Below are positions 40,686 through 49,924 of a DNA stretch of 64,000 nt, in pieces; within the stretch, counting starts at the first letter, position 1, and every line of letters starts with the position of its first letter. The notes below the pieces were generated by a model. That model made no database searches. It worked only from the letters and a program-made list of their open reading frames with translations, and was not told the DNA's origin. Location of the stretch: assembly GCF_000349945.1 (NCBI RefSeq), contig NC_020516.1:4960001-5024000 (forward strand), written 5' to 3'. The position numbers and the translations under genes were made by a program. The stretch comes from Azoarcus sp. KH32C (GTDB lineage Bacteria > Pseudomonadota > Gammaproteobacteria > Burkholderiales > Rhodocyclaceae).

Positions 40686-43370
40686 ATGCGTCATAAGGGC
40701 TTCGTTCGCTCGCTGCTGACTCGGACCGCCGCACTCGGCGTGCTGTGCATCGGCATGACACTGCCTGCCTGGGGTGGGGAGACGGCCTCGCCCGAAGGCC
40801 TGTCCGCGGGTGCGGCACTCGGCCTGCTCGTCGTGGGTGCGGGCATCGGTGCAGTCGCAACTTCATTCGCCGGTCGCCGCCGCGCGCGGTCCGACGACGG
40901 CGCGACGCAGGGGGCGCTTGCCGAAGTCGAACGGCAGAGCGCCTACCTGCATGCGGTTCTGAACCAGCTGCCGCAAGGCATCAGCGTCTTCGACGAACAC
41001 CTGCGGCTGCGCTATTGGAACCAGGGCCTCGCCGAGGTGCTCGACCTGCCGCCCGAGCTGCTGCGGCCGGGCGTCGGTTTCGACGAACTCCTGATGGTGC
41101 CGGCGCTGCGCGGCGAATACGGGCCCGGCGACCCGGCCGAGCTTGTGCGCGCGCGACGCGAGCTCGCGCTGCGCTTCGAACCGCATCGCTTCGAGCGGGC
41201 GCGACCGAACGGACGCACCCACCTCGTCGACGGCGAGCCGCTCTTCATCGGCGGCAAGGTCGCGGGCTTCATCACGACCTACACCGACATCACCGAGCGC
41301 CGCCGCACTGAGGAAGCGCAGGAGCGCCAGACGCGCCTGCTGCAGACCATCATCGACAACATCCCGGGCGGCGTGTCGCTGATCGACGGCAACCTGCAGC
41401 TGATGGCCTGCAACGAGGAGCTCAAGCGGCTGCTCGACTTTCCGCCGGAGCTCTTCGCGAACGGGCTGCCGCCGCTGGAGACGCTGTTCCGCTTCAACGC
41501 GCAGCGCGGCGAATACGGACCGGGCGACCCGGACCAGATCGTCGCCGAACTGCTGGAGCGCGCGCGTCATCCGGTCGCCCACGGTTTCGAGCGCCGCCGG
41601 CGCGACGGCACGGTGCTCTTCGTCCAGGGCCGGCCGCTGCCCGACGGCGGCTTCGTGACGATCTACACCGACATTTCCGCGCGCAAGCGCGACGAAGAGC
41701 GGCTGCAGCTTGCGGACAAGGTGTTCGAGAACAGTCCCGAGGCGATCGTCATCACGGACCTGTCGCAGCGCATCCTGTCGGTGAATCCCGCCTATACCGC
41801 GATCACCGGCGTCGCTGCCCAAGAGGCGCAGGGCATGCTGTTCCGGCCCGAAGAGTCGGATTCGCTCGGCGGCTCGATCGCGGTGTGGAGCGTCGTCAAC
41901 GCGCACGGCGCATGGCAGGGCGAGACGCGCGGCCAGCGTCGCGACGGCAATTATTACCCGCGCTCGCTGACGATCACCGGCGTGCGCGATCCGGCCACGC
42001 GTCAACTGACGCACTTCATCGCGATGTTCTCCGACATCACGGAAAGGAAACGCGCCGAGGCCGACATCCAGCAGCTCGCCTACCAGGACACGCTGACCGG
42101 GCTCGCCAACCGCTTCTCGCTCAGTGCGCGTCTGCAGCAGTCGGTCGCCGACGCGCGGCGCAACGGTCAGCAGCTCGCCGTGGTCTTCCTCGACCTCGAT
42201 CGCTTCAAGCACATCAACGACTCGCTCGGCCACGCGGTCGGCGACGAGCTGCTGCGCCAGGTGGCGCTGCGCCTGCGCGGGGCCGTGCGCGAAGTCGATA
42301 CCGTGGCGCGGCTCGGCGGCGACGAGTTCGTCGTCGTCCTGCAGAGCATCAACGGCGCGAACGATGCGGCCCACGTCGCGGCGAAGCTGCTCAAACAGCT
42401 TTCCGCGCCTTACGTCGTGCAGGGCACGGAACTGCACACAACGCCGTCGATCGGGCTCAGCCTCTTCCCCGACGACAGCAGCTGTCCGGACGCGCTGATG
42501 CGCAACGCCGACACCGCGATGTACCACGCGAAGGCCGCGGGACGGGCGCGCTTCCAGTTCTACACCGAGGAGATGAACCAGGCCGCGACCGAGCGCCTGG
42601 ACCTCGAACGCAAGCTGCGCGGCGCGCTGAAGCGCGGCGAGTTCGAGCTGTGGTACCAGCCGCAGTTCGCGTCCGCGGACGGGCGGCTCACCGGTATGGA
42701 GGCACTGATCCGCTGGCGCCACGGCGAGGACGGGCTGATCCCGCCGGTGCGCTTCATCCCGATCGCGGAGGAGACCGGCATCATCCTCGACATCGGCAAC
42801 TGGGTGCTCGGCGAGGCCTGCCGCCAGGCGCGCGCGTGGCTCGACGAGGGCCTGCCGCCGCTGCGCATGTCGGTGAACTTGTCGGTGCGCCAGCTGCGCG
42901 ACGCAACGATCGTCGACACGGTGAAGCACGCCCTCGCGGATTCGGGCTTGGATCCGTCGCTGCTCGAGCTCGAGATCACCGAAAGCTCGGTGATGGAGCG
43001 CCCGGGCGAAGCGATCGCGCTGCTGCAGCACCTGAAGGACCTCGGCCTGCAGCTCGCGATCGACGACTTCGGCACCGGCCATTCGTCGCTGTCCTACCTG
43101 AAGCTCTTCCCGCTCGACCACCTGAAGATCGACCGCTCCTTCGTCTCGGACATCGAGCACGACGCCAACGACGCGATGATCGTCGCCGCCGCGGTGTCGC
43201 TCGCGCACAATCTCGGCCTGACGGTGATCGCCGAGGGCGTCGAGACGCCGGTGCAGATCGAGCGCCTGCGCGAACTGGGCTGCGACGAGCTGCAGGGTTA
43301 CCTCTTCAGCAAGCCGCTGCCGGTCGCCGAGGCCGGCGCTTACATTCGCGAGCACAACGCGCTGGTCTGA
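40686..43370 (+). CDS. multi-PAS GGDEF-EAL cyclic di-GMP enzyme
   Basis: This 894-residue membrane-tethered enzyme has two hydrophobic N-terminal segments (about residues 10-30 and 38-58) and three PAS-like sensory domains (about 85-200, 215-330 and 340-455). A GGDEF domain with GGDEF near residue 545 has an inhibitory-site pattern REVD just before it. An EAL domain has EALIRW near residue 675. Both catalytic motifs are intact, so it may make and degrade cyclic di-GMP. The ATG of MRHKGFVRS is chosen; upstream in-frame codons overlap the divergent gene's leader. Confidence 0.9.
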   Translation: MRHKGFVRSLLTRTAALGVLCIGMTLPAWGGETASPEGLSAGAALGLLVVGAGIGAVATSFAGRRRARSDDGATQGALAEVERQSAYLHAVLNQLPQGISVFDEHLRLRYWNQGLAEVLDLPPELLRPGVGFDELLMVPALRGEYGPGDPAELVRARRELALRFEPHRFERARPNGRTHLVDGEPLFIGGKVAGFITTYTDITERRRTEEAQERQTRLLQTIIDNIPGGVSLIDGNLQLMACNEELKRLLDFPPELFANGLPPLETLFRFNAQRGEYGPGDPDQIVAELLERARHPVAHGFERRRRDGTVLFVQGRPLPDGGFVTIYTDISARKRDEERLQLADKVFENSPEAIVITDLSQRILSVNPAYTAITGVAAQEAQGMLFRPEESDSLGGSIAVWSVVNAHGAWQGETRGQRRDGNYYPRSLTITGVRDPATRQLTHFIAMFSDITERKRAEADIQQLAYQDTLTGLANRFSLSARLQQSVADARRNGQQLAVVFLDLDRFKHINDSLGHAVGDELLRQVALRLRGAVREVDTVARLGGDEFVVVLQSINGANDAAHVAAKLLKQLSAPYVVQGTELHTTPSIGLSLFPDDSSCPDALMRNADTAMYHAKAAGRARFQFYTEEMNQAATERLDLERKLRGALKRGEFELWYQPQFASADGRLTGMEALIRWRHGEDGLIPPVRFIPIAEETGIILDIGNWVLGEACRQARAWLDEGLPPLRMSVNLSVRQLRDATIVDTVKHALADSGLDPSLLELEITESSVMERPGEAIALLQHLKDLGLQLAIDDFGTGHSSLSYLKLFPLDHLKIDRSFVSDIEHDANDAMIVAAAVSLAHNLGLTVIAEGVETPVQIERLRELGCDELQGYLFSKPLPVAEAGAYIREHNALV

Positions 43371-43401
43371 CAATCCCGATCGAAGCCGCCGATCTGGGAT
43401 A

Positions 43402-44769
43402 ATGCCGGGTCGGCTCGCCGCGCCGCCCGCGCGGCGCCCCTCTTTCCCCTTCGTGTCCGCCTTCGTGCCCCCTGCGTCCAACTCCCGCCGTCCCGCCTGG
43501 CTCGCCGCCCTGCTCAACCGCCGCATGCTGGTGTGCATCTTCACCGGCTTCTCGTCCGGCCTGCCGCTGTACCTGCTGCTGAACCTCGTGCCCGCGTGGC
43601 TCAAGACCGAGGGGCTGTCGTTGAAGGCGATCGGTGCATTCGCGCTGATCCAGTTCCCCTACACGTGGAAATTCCTGTGGGCGCCACTGCTCGACCGCTT
43701 CGGCCTGATCGCCTGGCTCGGACGGCGCAGGAGCTGGATGCTGGTGTCGCAGTTGGGACTCGTCGGCACGATCGCGTGGCTCGGCCAGCTTTCGCCGACG
43801 CAGAACCTTTCGCTCGTCGTCGGCATCACGGCGGTGCTCGCCTTCCTGTCGGCGACCCAGGACATCGCGCTCGACGCCTTCCGCCGCGAGATCCTGCCCG
43901 ACGTCGAGCTCGGGCTCGGCAACGCGATCCACGTCAACGCCTACCGCATCGCCGGGCTTGTGCCGGGCTCGCTGTCGCTGATCCTGGCCGACCGCCTGCC
44001 GTGGAGCGTCGTGTTCCTCGTGACGGCGCTCTTCATGCTGCCCGGCGTCGCGATGACGCTGCTGTCGAAGGAGCCGGCGGCGGCGAAGGGAGCGCCGCGC
44101 ACGCTGCGCGACGCGGTGGTCGAGCCCTTCCACGAATTCTTCACGCGCCACGGCACGCGCGCGGCGCTGCTAGTGCTCGCCTTCGTGTTCTTGTACAAGC
44201 TCGGCGACTCGCTGTGCACGGCGCTCGCGACCCCCTTCTACCTCGACATGGGGTTCACGAAGACCGAGATCGGCCTGATCGCGAAGAACGCCGGGCTGTG
44301 GCCGGCGGTGATCGGCGGCATCCTCGGCGGCATCTGGATGGTGAGGCTCGGCATCAACCGCGCGCTGTGGCTCTTCGGCGTCGTGCAGGTCGCGAGCATC
44401 CTCGGCTTCGTGTGGCTCGCGTGGCTCGGGTCGGCGCCGTCCGACGCGGCGCGGCTGGCCGCGCTCGCGGTCGTGATCGCATCCGAAGCGGCCGGCGTGG
44501 GCCTGGGCACGACCGCCTTCGTCGCCTACATGGCGCGCACAACTCACCCCTCCTATACGGCGACCCAGCTCGCGCTCTTCACGAGCCTGATGGCGATGCC
44601 GCGCACCTTCATCAACGCATCGGCCGGTTGGCTCGTCGAGCGCCTGGGCTGGTACGACTTCTTCTGGCTGTGCTTCTTCCTCGCGATTCCCGGGATGCTG
44701 CTGCTCGTCAAAGTCGCGCCCTGGAACGGCGAACCCAAGGCGGTGGCCGGCGCGCCGGAACGCGCCTGA
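43402..44769 (+). CDS. AmpG-like major facilitator permease
   Basis: This 455-residue integral membrane protein has about 12 hydrophobic helices and the AmpG-type pattern. Early segments are GFSSGLPLYLLLNLVPAWL and FPYTWKFLWAPLLDRF, then ATQDIALDAFRREILP. AmpG imports muropeptides for cell-wall recycling and beta-lactamase induction. The first ATG overlaps a -10-like GATAAT, so GTG at 43453 is an equally good start and would remove 17 residues. It lies 31 nt after the PAS-GGDEF-EAL gene and 12 nt before the glycosylase gene. Confidence 0.85.
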   Translation: MPGRLAAPPARRPSFPFVSAFVPPASNSRRPAWLAALLNRRMLVCIFTGFSSGLPLYLLLNLVPAWLKTEGLSLKAIGAFALIQFPYTWKFLWAPLLDRFGLIAWLGRRRSWMLVSQLGLVGTIAWLGQLSPTQNLSLVVGITAVLAFLSATQDIALDAFRREILPDVELGLGNAIHVNAYRIAGLVPGSLSLILADRLPWSVVFLVTALFMLPGVAMTLLSKEPAAAKGAPRTLRDAVVEPFHEFFTRHGTRAALLVLAFVFLYKLGDSLCTALATPFYLDMGFTKTEIGLIAKNAGLWPAVIGGILGGIWMVRLGINRALWLFGVVQVASILGFVWLAWLGSAPSDAARLAALAVVIASEAAGVGLGTTAFVAYMARTTHPSYTATQLALFTSLMAMPRTFINASAGWLVERLGWYDFFWLCFFLAIPGMLLLVKVAPWNGEPKAVAGAPERA

Positions 44770-44781
44770 CGGAGCCCCCCT

Positions 44782-45507
44782 ATGATCCAGGACGCCTCCG
44801 CCCCACTCGTCGCGGCCGCCCGTGAGCTCGGCCGAAGCGTCGACGCGATGCGCTTCTCGCCGCCGGTGAGCCATGTCTACAACCCACTCGACTACGCTTG
44901 GAACATCCACGAGAACTACCTGCGGCGCTACGGCGCGGGCAAGAAGCGGGTGATCTTCGTCGGCATGAACCCCGGTCCCTTCGGCATGGTTCAGACCGGC
45001 GTGCCCTTCGGCGAGATCGAAGCGGTGCGCGACTGGCTGGGCCTCACCGGCCCGGTCGGCAGGCCGGCGGTCGAAAACCCGAAGCGCCCGATCGAGGGCT
45101 TCGCCTGTCCGCGCTCGGAAGTGAGCGGGCGGCGGCTGTGGGGACTCTTCCGTGAGCGCTTCGGCAGCGCGGAGGCCTTCTTCGCCGAACACTTCGTCGC
45201 GAACTACTGCCCACTCGCGTTCTTCGACGGCGGCCGCAACCTCACGCCGGACAAGCTGCCGGCCGCCCAAGCGCTACCGCTGCTCGCGGCCTGCGACGAG
45301 CATCTGCGCCGCATCGCCGATGCGCTCGAACCGGAATGGGTGATCGGCGTCGGTGCCTGGGCCGAGGGTCGGGCGGCGGCGGCGCTCGCTGGTCGCAAGC
45401 TGCGCTTCGGACGCGTGCTGCATCCGAGCCCCGCGAGCCCGGCGGCGAACCGCGGCTGGTCCGAGGCGGCGACGCGCCAGCTCACGGAGCTCGGCGTCTG
45501 GCAGTGA
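44782..45507 (+). CDS. SMUG1-like uracil-DNA glycosylase (family 3)
   Basis: This 241-residue DNA repair enzyme removes uracil and oxidised pyrimidines. It has the family 3 motifs: VIFVGMNPGPFGMVQTG near residue 57 (Met-Asn-Pro instead of Gln-Asp-Pro) and the late HPSPASPAANRGW near residue 214 that inserts into the helix. The protein matches the SMUG family in length. GGAG precedes the ATG. It is in line with the AmpG-like gene 12 nt upstream and is the last chromosomal-type gene before the injection-system cluster. Confidence 0.87.
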   Translation: MIQDASAPLVAAARELGRSVDAMRFSPPVSHVYNPLDYAWNIHENYLRRYGAGKKRVIFVGMNPGPFGMVQTGVPFGEIEAVRDWLGLTGPVGRPAVENPKRPIEGFACPRSEVSGRRLWGLFRERFGSAEAFFAEHFVANYCPLAFFDGGRNLTPDKLPAAQALPLLAACDEHLRRIADALEPEWVIGVGAWAEGRAAAALAGRKLRFGRVLHPSPASPAANRGWSEAATRQLTELGVWQ

Positions 45508-45790
45508 CGATGGCATTACCCGCCGGGTCAATTCTTTCGTCATCAAATGCGAAACGCGGACGCGTCCCGTGTAGCAAAACAACCTGCCATCAAACACTTA
45601 TTTCGCCTGGCGACTGCGCCGCATGCCCCTCCATACGCCAGGGTAAATAGCAAAACTCTGTTGCATCTCGAAGTTTGCCGAGCCGTTTCGGCTGTGACAT
45701 TTTGATAACCCGATGGCAATAAAACCCGCTCTTCATAGGGCAGCCATCGGATCGTCGCAGCGCTGTCTCACGCATCTGGGGAGGGGAACG
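45508..45790. other. 283-nt AT-richer gap before the injection-system cluster
   Basis: No gene is seen. The gap is more AT-rich than either flank. It has a wide inverted repeat (CCTGGCG at 45606-45612, CGCCAGG at 45636-45642) and a short dyad, AGCCG-TTT-CGGCT (45682-45694). The promoter of the cluster is expected here, but no convincing -35/-10 pair stands out. Confidence 0.45.
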
Positions 45791-46384
45791 GTGGCGTCGC
45801 ATCTCGGCATACTCGCGGTCCTGCAAGCCCTGCGCGAACGCCTGTCGATTCGCATGGCGGCGCGCCTCGGGGGCAATCCGCAGGTCGAGATCCTCGGCTC
45901 CCAGTCTCTGAGCGGCGCACCGCAGCCGAACACCGACACCCTCGGCCTATACCTGCATCGCATCTCGGTCGACCCCTTCAGCCGCAACCGCCACCTGCCG
46001 CCGACGGAAGGCCGGCGCGCGCCGCGCCCCGAGCTGCCGGTGAATCTCCACCTGCTGCTGGTCGCGTGGTGCACGCACACCGAGCAGGAGATCGGCTACC
46101 TGTCGACGGCGATCCAGATCATCGGCGGCGGGCTGACGCTGAGCAGCGCCGACGTGAGCCTCGCCGATCCCGCGTGGGGCCACGAGGACGTCGTGCAGGT
46201 GATGCCCGAGGAGATGAGCACCGAGGACCTGATGCGGCTGTGGGACAGCCTGCCGGGCGACTATCGGCTCTCCGCTCCTTACCTGATCAAGACCGTGCGG
46301 CTCGGGCCGGACGTCGAGGCCGAAGAAGGTCCGCCGGTGCGCACGTTGGTGTATCCGATGGACGACCGCGGAGGACGGGCGTGA
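45791..46384 (+). CDS. DUF4255 (Pvc16/Afp16-like) tail terminator protein
   Basis: This 197-residue protein is of the DUF4255 family, which includes the terminator or cap proteins of Afp/PVC-type contractile injection systems. Visible are the family start ASHLGILAVLQALRE, the central NLHLLLVAWCTH and the late YLIKTVRLG. The GTG start is preceded by GGGGAGGGGAACG. Earlier in-frame codons add unrelated sequence. Its stop overlaps the next gene's GTG (GTGA). It marks the left border of the cluster and would cap the tube and sheath. Confidence 0.87.
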   Translation: MASHLGILAVLQALRERLSIRMAARLGGNPQVEILGSQSLSGAPQPNTDTLGLYLHRISVDPFSRNRHLPPTEGRRAPRPELPVNLHLLLVAWCTHTEQEIGYLSTAIQIIGGGLTLSSADVSLADPAWGHEDVVQVMPEEMSTEDLMRLWDSLPGDYRLSAPYLIKTVRLGPDVEAEEGPPVRTLVYPMDDRGGRA

Positions 46385-47142
46385 TCGTCGAGACCCTCGT
46401 CCTGCATGCGAGCGATTTCATCGAATGGCTCGACGCGAGCGGCCCGCAGGGGATCGCTCGGCGCAACGTGGACGCTCAGGCGCTCGAGGTGCGGCTGTCG
46501 AAAGCGCCCGCCGACCTGAAGCTGATCCACAAGCCCGCCGGGACCGCGCTGTGGCGGCGCGAACCGCAGGCGCTGCTGCGGGCGATCGACGGCGAGGCCG
46601 GCGCGGCGGACGTCGTGCCGCCGGCCGAGGCGCTATATCCGCTCGCGGGCGAAGTGCGCGATCCGGCGGGCGTCTTCCTGCCCCGGCGCTTCGCGTTCAA
46701 CGCCGGGCGGCGCGTCGGGCATCGCCTGCGCCTCTTCCGCTCGGCGCTCGGTACGCGCTTGGGCAGGGCCGGCGGGCTTTACGGCCGCACGACGCTCGAC
46801 GACGGCACGCCGGTGCCCTGGGTGCTGCTGGAGCTGCGCGTGACGCCGCCGCTCGCCGATCCGATCGACTTCGTCGCGCAGAGCGACGCGCACGGCGAGT
46901 TCCGCCTGTCGCTGGAGCGCCTGCCGGCGCTGACCAAGGACGCGCCGGCGGACACCTACCCGGGCGTGCTGAAGCTGCGGGCCGCGGCCGACGGCGGCGA
47001 CCCCGACACGCTGCCCCCGGCGAGCGTGCGCGCGAGCGGCGGTTCGCCGTTCAAGGCGCAGCTCGCGGTCGAGGTCGCACCGGGACGCGTCGCCACGCTG
47101 GCGAGTCCCGCGCGCGATGCCGTGGTCCTGAAATTTTCCTGA
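46381..47142 (+). CDS. carboxypeptidase-regulatory-like domain protein of the injection system
   Basis: This 253-residue protein begins with a helical and mixed region. A beta-rich domain follows from about residue 135, reading GRTTLDDGTPVPWVLLELRV and SDAHGEFRLSLERLPA, the carboxypeptidase-regulatory (Ig-like) pattern. Similar genes accompany sheath genes in some injection-system loci. The GTG start overlaps the DUF4255 stop by 4 nt and has GGAGGACGG upstream. It may help sheath or collar assembly, but no function is established. Confidence 0.75.
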   Translation: MIVETLVLHASDFIEWLDASGPQGIARRNVDAQALEVRLSKAPADLKLIHKPAGTALWRREPQALLRAIDGEAGAADVVPPAEALYPLAGEVRDPAGVFLPRRFAFNAGRRVGHRLRLFRSALGTRLGRAGGLYGRTTLDDGTPVPWVLLELRVTPPLADPIDFVAQSDAHGEFRLSLERLPALTKDAPADTYPGVLKLRAAADGGDPDTLPPASVRASGGSPFKAQLAVEVAPGRVATLASPARDAVVLKFS

Positions 47143-47261
47143 GGCTGTGCCTCGGGTCGTGCAGATGCAGCAGGGAAAGGCAGTGCGCAAGACAGCTGGC
47201 GACGCGCATCGGCGCGTCATTCGCAGGTTCTGAGACGAGCAACGCCCCGGAGGAGAACGAC

Positions 47262-49442
47262 ATGCCCGAGTACCTAGCACCAGGCGTCTTCGTGGAGGAG
47301 ACGAGTTTCCGCAGCAAGTCCATCGAAGGCGTGGGCACCAGCGTCGCGGCGCTGGTCGGCCCGACGCGGACCGGCCCCTTGCGCGGAGTGCCCGAGGTGC
47401 TGACGAGCTATGCGGACTTCGAGCGCATTTTCGGCGACGCGGGCGATCTCGCGATCGGCGAAGGCGGCGTGGCGATCCTCAACCACTCGGCGCACGCGGC
47501 GCGGGCCTTCTTCGACAACGGCGGCAAGCAGCTCTTCGTCGCGCGCGTGATTGCGGGCGTCAACGCCGTCGGTCCGGACGAGGACGGCATGTGGCCGGGC
47601 GCGGCGTCCGCCGAGGATGCGGGCAAGACGGTGAAGTTCTTCAGCCGCTTCCCCGGCAAGATGGGCGAGTACACGCTGGAGCTGCGCTGGCGCGACAGCG
47701 AGAACCTGCTGCGGACGACGAACCCGGGCAGCGCGACCGGCGACAACCTGTTCTTCGTCGAGGCCGAGGGCGTGCCGCTCGCGGCGAAGGTCACGGGCGC
47801 GATCGCCGACGCGACCTTCCCCGTGAACATCAAGGCGGTCGTGAAGCTCGACGGCGCCAACCTGGCGATCCAGGCCAATCGCACCGAGATCGTGTCGATG
47901 GCGGATCCGGCCAATCCGGCGCCGGTCGCTGCGACCGAGCTGACGGCACTGAACCCGGCGCAGCTGCCGGCCGGAACGAAGTTCACGCGCATCTTCGCGA
48001 AGGCCCCGGCCTCCGGCGCGCTCGCCGCCGGCACCTCGGCCGAGTTGCAGCTCGCCGACGTCACCGACCTGTCGGCCTACACCGGCGGCGCGAACTGGGG
48101 CGACCTGAAGGTGCTGCGCGGCACGCTGGATGCCGCGGGCGAAGTCTTCACGGTCACCGGCGACACGACGCTGAACCCGGGCGTCGCGAACCCGATCACG
48201 CTGCCACTCGCGGCGCTGGCGGCGAAACCGGGGGCGGCGCGCGCGATCATCGTGCTGCGCAGCTTCGACCTGGACGTGCGCAACGGCAGCGCGAAAGGCG
48301 AAGTGATCTACACCTACGGCGGACTCTCGACCGCGCCGACCGGCCCGGCGAGCCTCGCCGCGCGACTGCCCGTCGCACCCGACCGCCGCGCCGAGGCACT
48401 GACCTCGCCACTCGCCTGCGTCGTCGCCGACGACGCGACCGGCGACAGCATCCAGAAGGCGCTGATCGCGCTGTGCGACCCCGCCGCGCTGAACCCCGGC
48501 GCCGCCTCGCTCGACGAGCCGCGCTACCTGATCGCGCTGTCGGGCGGCGCGGACGGCACCGAGCCGACGGCGATCGACTACGCGGGGGAAACCGACGAGA
48601 TCAAGGGCAGCACCGGGCTGAAGGCGCTCGAAGGCGTCGAGGACGTGTCCATCGTGATGACGCCGGCGGCAGCCGAGGCCGACGAGGACGTCCATACCGG
48701 CGTCGTGCTGGAGGTGCAGAAGCACTGCCGCCGCATGCGCTACCGCGTCGGCATCGTCGATTCGCGCTTCGGCCAGAGCATCGGCGAGGTGCGCGCCTTC
48801 GCCGGGCAGTTCGACGACTCGCGCCTCGCGTTCTACCACCCCTGGGTCGTGATCCCGGATCCGACCGGCACCCGTCGCGACATCGCGGTACCGCCCGCGG
48901 GCTTCGTCGCCGGCATCTACGCCCGCACCGATGTCGACCGCGGCGTGCACAAGGCGCCGGCGAACGAGATCGTGATGGGGGCGCTGCGCTTCGAGCAGCA
49001 GATCAACGCCTTCCAGCAGGAGCTCCTCAACCCGAACGGCATCAACTGCCTGCGCTCCTTCGTCGGCCGCGGCCATCGCGTGTGGGGCGGGCGCACGCTG
49101 TCGAGCGATCCCGAGTGGAAGTACGTGAACGTGCGGCGCTACTTCCTCTACCTCGAGCGCTCGATCGAGAAATCGACGCAGTGGGCGGTGTTCGAGCCGA
49201 ACGGCGAGGCGCTGTGGGCCAACATCCGCACCAGCGTCGAGGACTTCCTGTTCTCCGAATGGCGCAACGGGCGGCTGCTGGGCGGCACGCCGAAGGAAGC
49301 CTACTTCGTGCGCTGCGACCGCTCGACGATGACGCAGAACGACATCGACAACGGGCGGATGGTGTGCCTCGTCGGCGTCGCGGCGCTGAAGCCCGCCGAA
49401 TTCGTGATCTTCCGCATCGGCCAGAAGACCGCCGACGCCTGA
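47262..49442 (+). CDS. contractile tail sheath protein
   Basis: This is the main sheath protein of the injection system, 726 residues. The N-terminus reads MPEYLAPGVFVEE, the strand that links sheath subunits. A long insertion domain (about residues 150-420) is followed by the conserved C-terminal sheath core, with RRYFLYLERSIEKSTQW, FLFSEWRNGRLLGGTPKEA and PAEFVIFRIG. The sheath shortens to push the inner tube through a target membrane. CGGAGGAGAACG lies before the ATG. It is followed at 18 nt by the tube gene. Confidence 0.93.
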   Translation: MPEYLAPGVFVEETSFRSKSIEGVGTSVAALVGPTRTGPLRGVPEVLTSYADFERIFGDAGDLAIGEGGVAILNHSAHAARAFFDNGGKQLFVARVIAGVNAVGPDEDGMWPGAASAEDAGKTVKFFSRFPGKMGEYTLELRWRDSENLLRTTNPGSATGDNLFFVEAEGVPLAAKVTGAIADATFPVNIKAVVKLDGANLAIQANRTEIVSMADPANPAPVAATELTALNPAQLPAGTKFTRIFAKAPASGALAAGTSAELQLADVTDLSAYTGGANWGDLKVLRGTLDAAGEVFTVTGDTTLNPGVANPITLPLAALAAKPGAARAIIVLRSFDLDVRNGSAKGEVIYTYGGLSTAPTGPASLAARLPVAPDRRAEALTSPLACVVADDATGDSIQKALIALCDPAALNPGAASLDEPRYLIALSGGADGTEPTAIDYAGETDEIKGSTGLKALEGVEDVSIVMTPAAAEADEDVHTGVVLEVQKHCRRMRYRVGIVDSRFGQSIGEVRAFAGQFDDSRLAFYHPWVVIPDPTGTRRDIAVPPAGFVAGIYARTDVDRGVHKAPANEIVMGALRFEQQINAFQQELLNPNGINCLRSFVGRGHRVWGGRTLSSDPEWKYVNVRRYFLYLERSIEKSTQWAVFEPNGEALWANIRTSVEDFLFSEWRNGRLLGGTPKEAYFVRCDRSTMTQNDIDNGRMVCLVGVAALKPAEFVIFRIGQKTADA

Positions 49443-49460
49443 ACCGTGGAGAACTGAAAC

Positions 49461-49919
49461 ATGGCCATCTTTCGCGAAACCCCGTATTCGGCGTTCAACT
49501 TCCTCGTCGATCTCGAGCCCGGCCAGGGCAGCGAGGTGCGGGCGGGCTTCTCCGAGGTGTCGGGGCTGAACGCCGAGGTCACGGTCGCCGAGTACCGCGC
49601 CGGCAACGACCGCACGAACTACGTGCGCAAGGTGCCCGGCATCCACAAGGCCGGCGACGTGACCCTGAAGCGTGGCGTGATCGGCGCGCAGAACCTCTAC
49701 GAATGGCTCGAAAAGGGGCGCACCGGGAAGATCTCCGAAGCCAAGCGCGACATCGTCGTGAAGCTGCAATCGGAGGATCGCAGCGACACGGTGGTGAGCT
49801 GGAAATTACGCGGCGCGATGCCGATCAAATGGACAGGGCCGACGCTGACCGCGAAGGGCGGCGGCGACGTCGCGATCGAAGAGCTCGTCTTGTCCGTCGA
49901 GACGATCGAACAGGAGTAA
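49461..49919 (+). CDS. inner tube protein (gp19 family), copy 1
   Basis: This 152-residue phage tail tube (gp19/Hcp-like) protein begins AIFRETPYSAFNFLVDLEPG. It contains FSEVSGLNAEV, then KRGVIGAQNLYEWL, and the C-terminal LKGGGDVAIEEL-type strand (AKGGGDVAIEELVLSVE). This order matches T4-like tube proteins of injection systems. It lies right after the sheath. A second, more divergent copy follows later, so the tube may be built from two kinds of ring. Confidence 0.92.
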   Translation: MAIFRETPYSAFNFLVDLEPGQGSEVRAGFSEVSGLNAEVTVAEYRAGNDRTNYVRKVPGIHKAGDVTLKRGVIGAQNLYEWLEKGRTGKISEAKRDIVVKLQSEDRSDTVVSWKLRGAMPIKWTGPTLTAKGGGDVAIEELVLSVETIEQE

Positions 49920-49924
49920 TTCTC

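Noticed and set aside
40863..43604. Long minus-strand open frame opposite the PAS-GGDEF-EAL gene
   Set aside because: It mirrors a gene with intact PAS, GGDEF and EAL motifs. Its translation has no recognisable domain and no ribosome-binding site.
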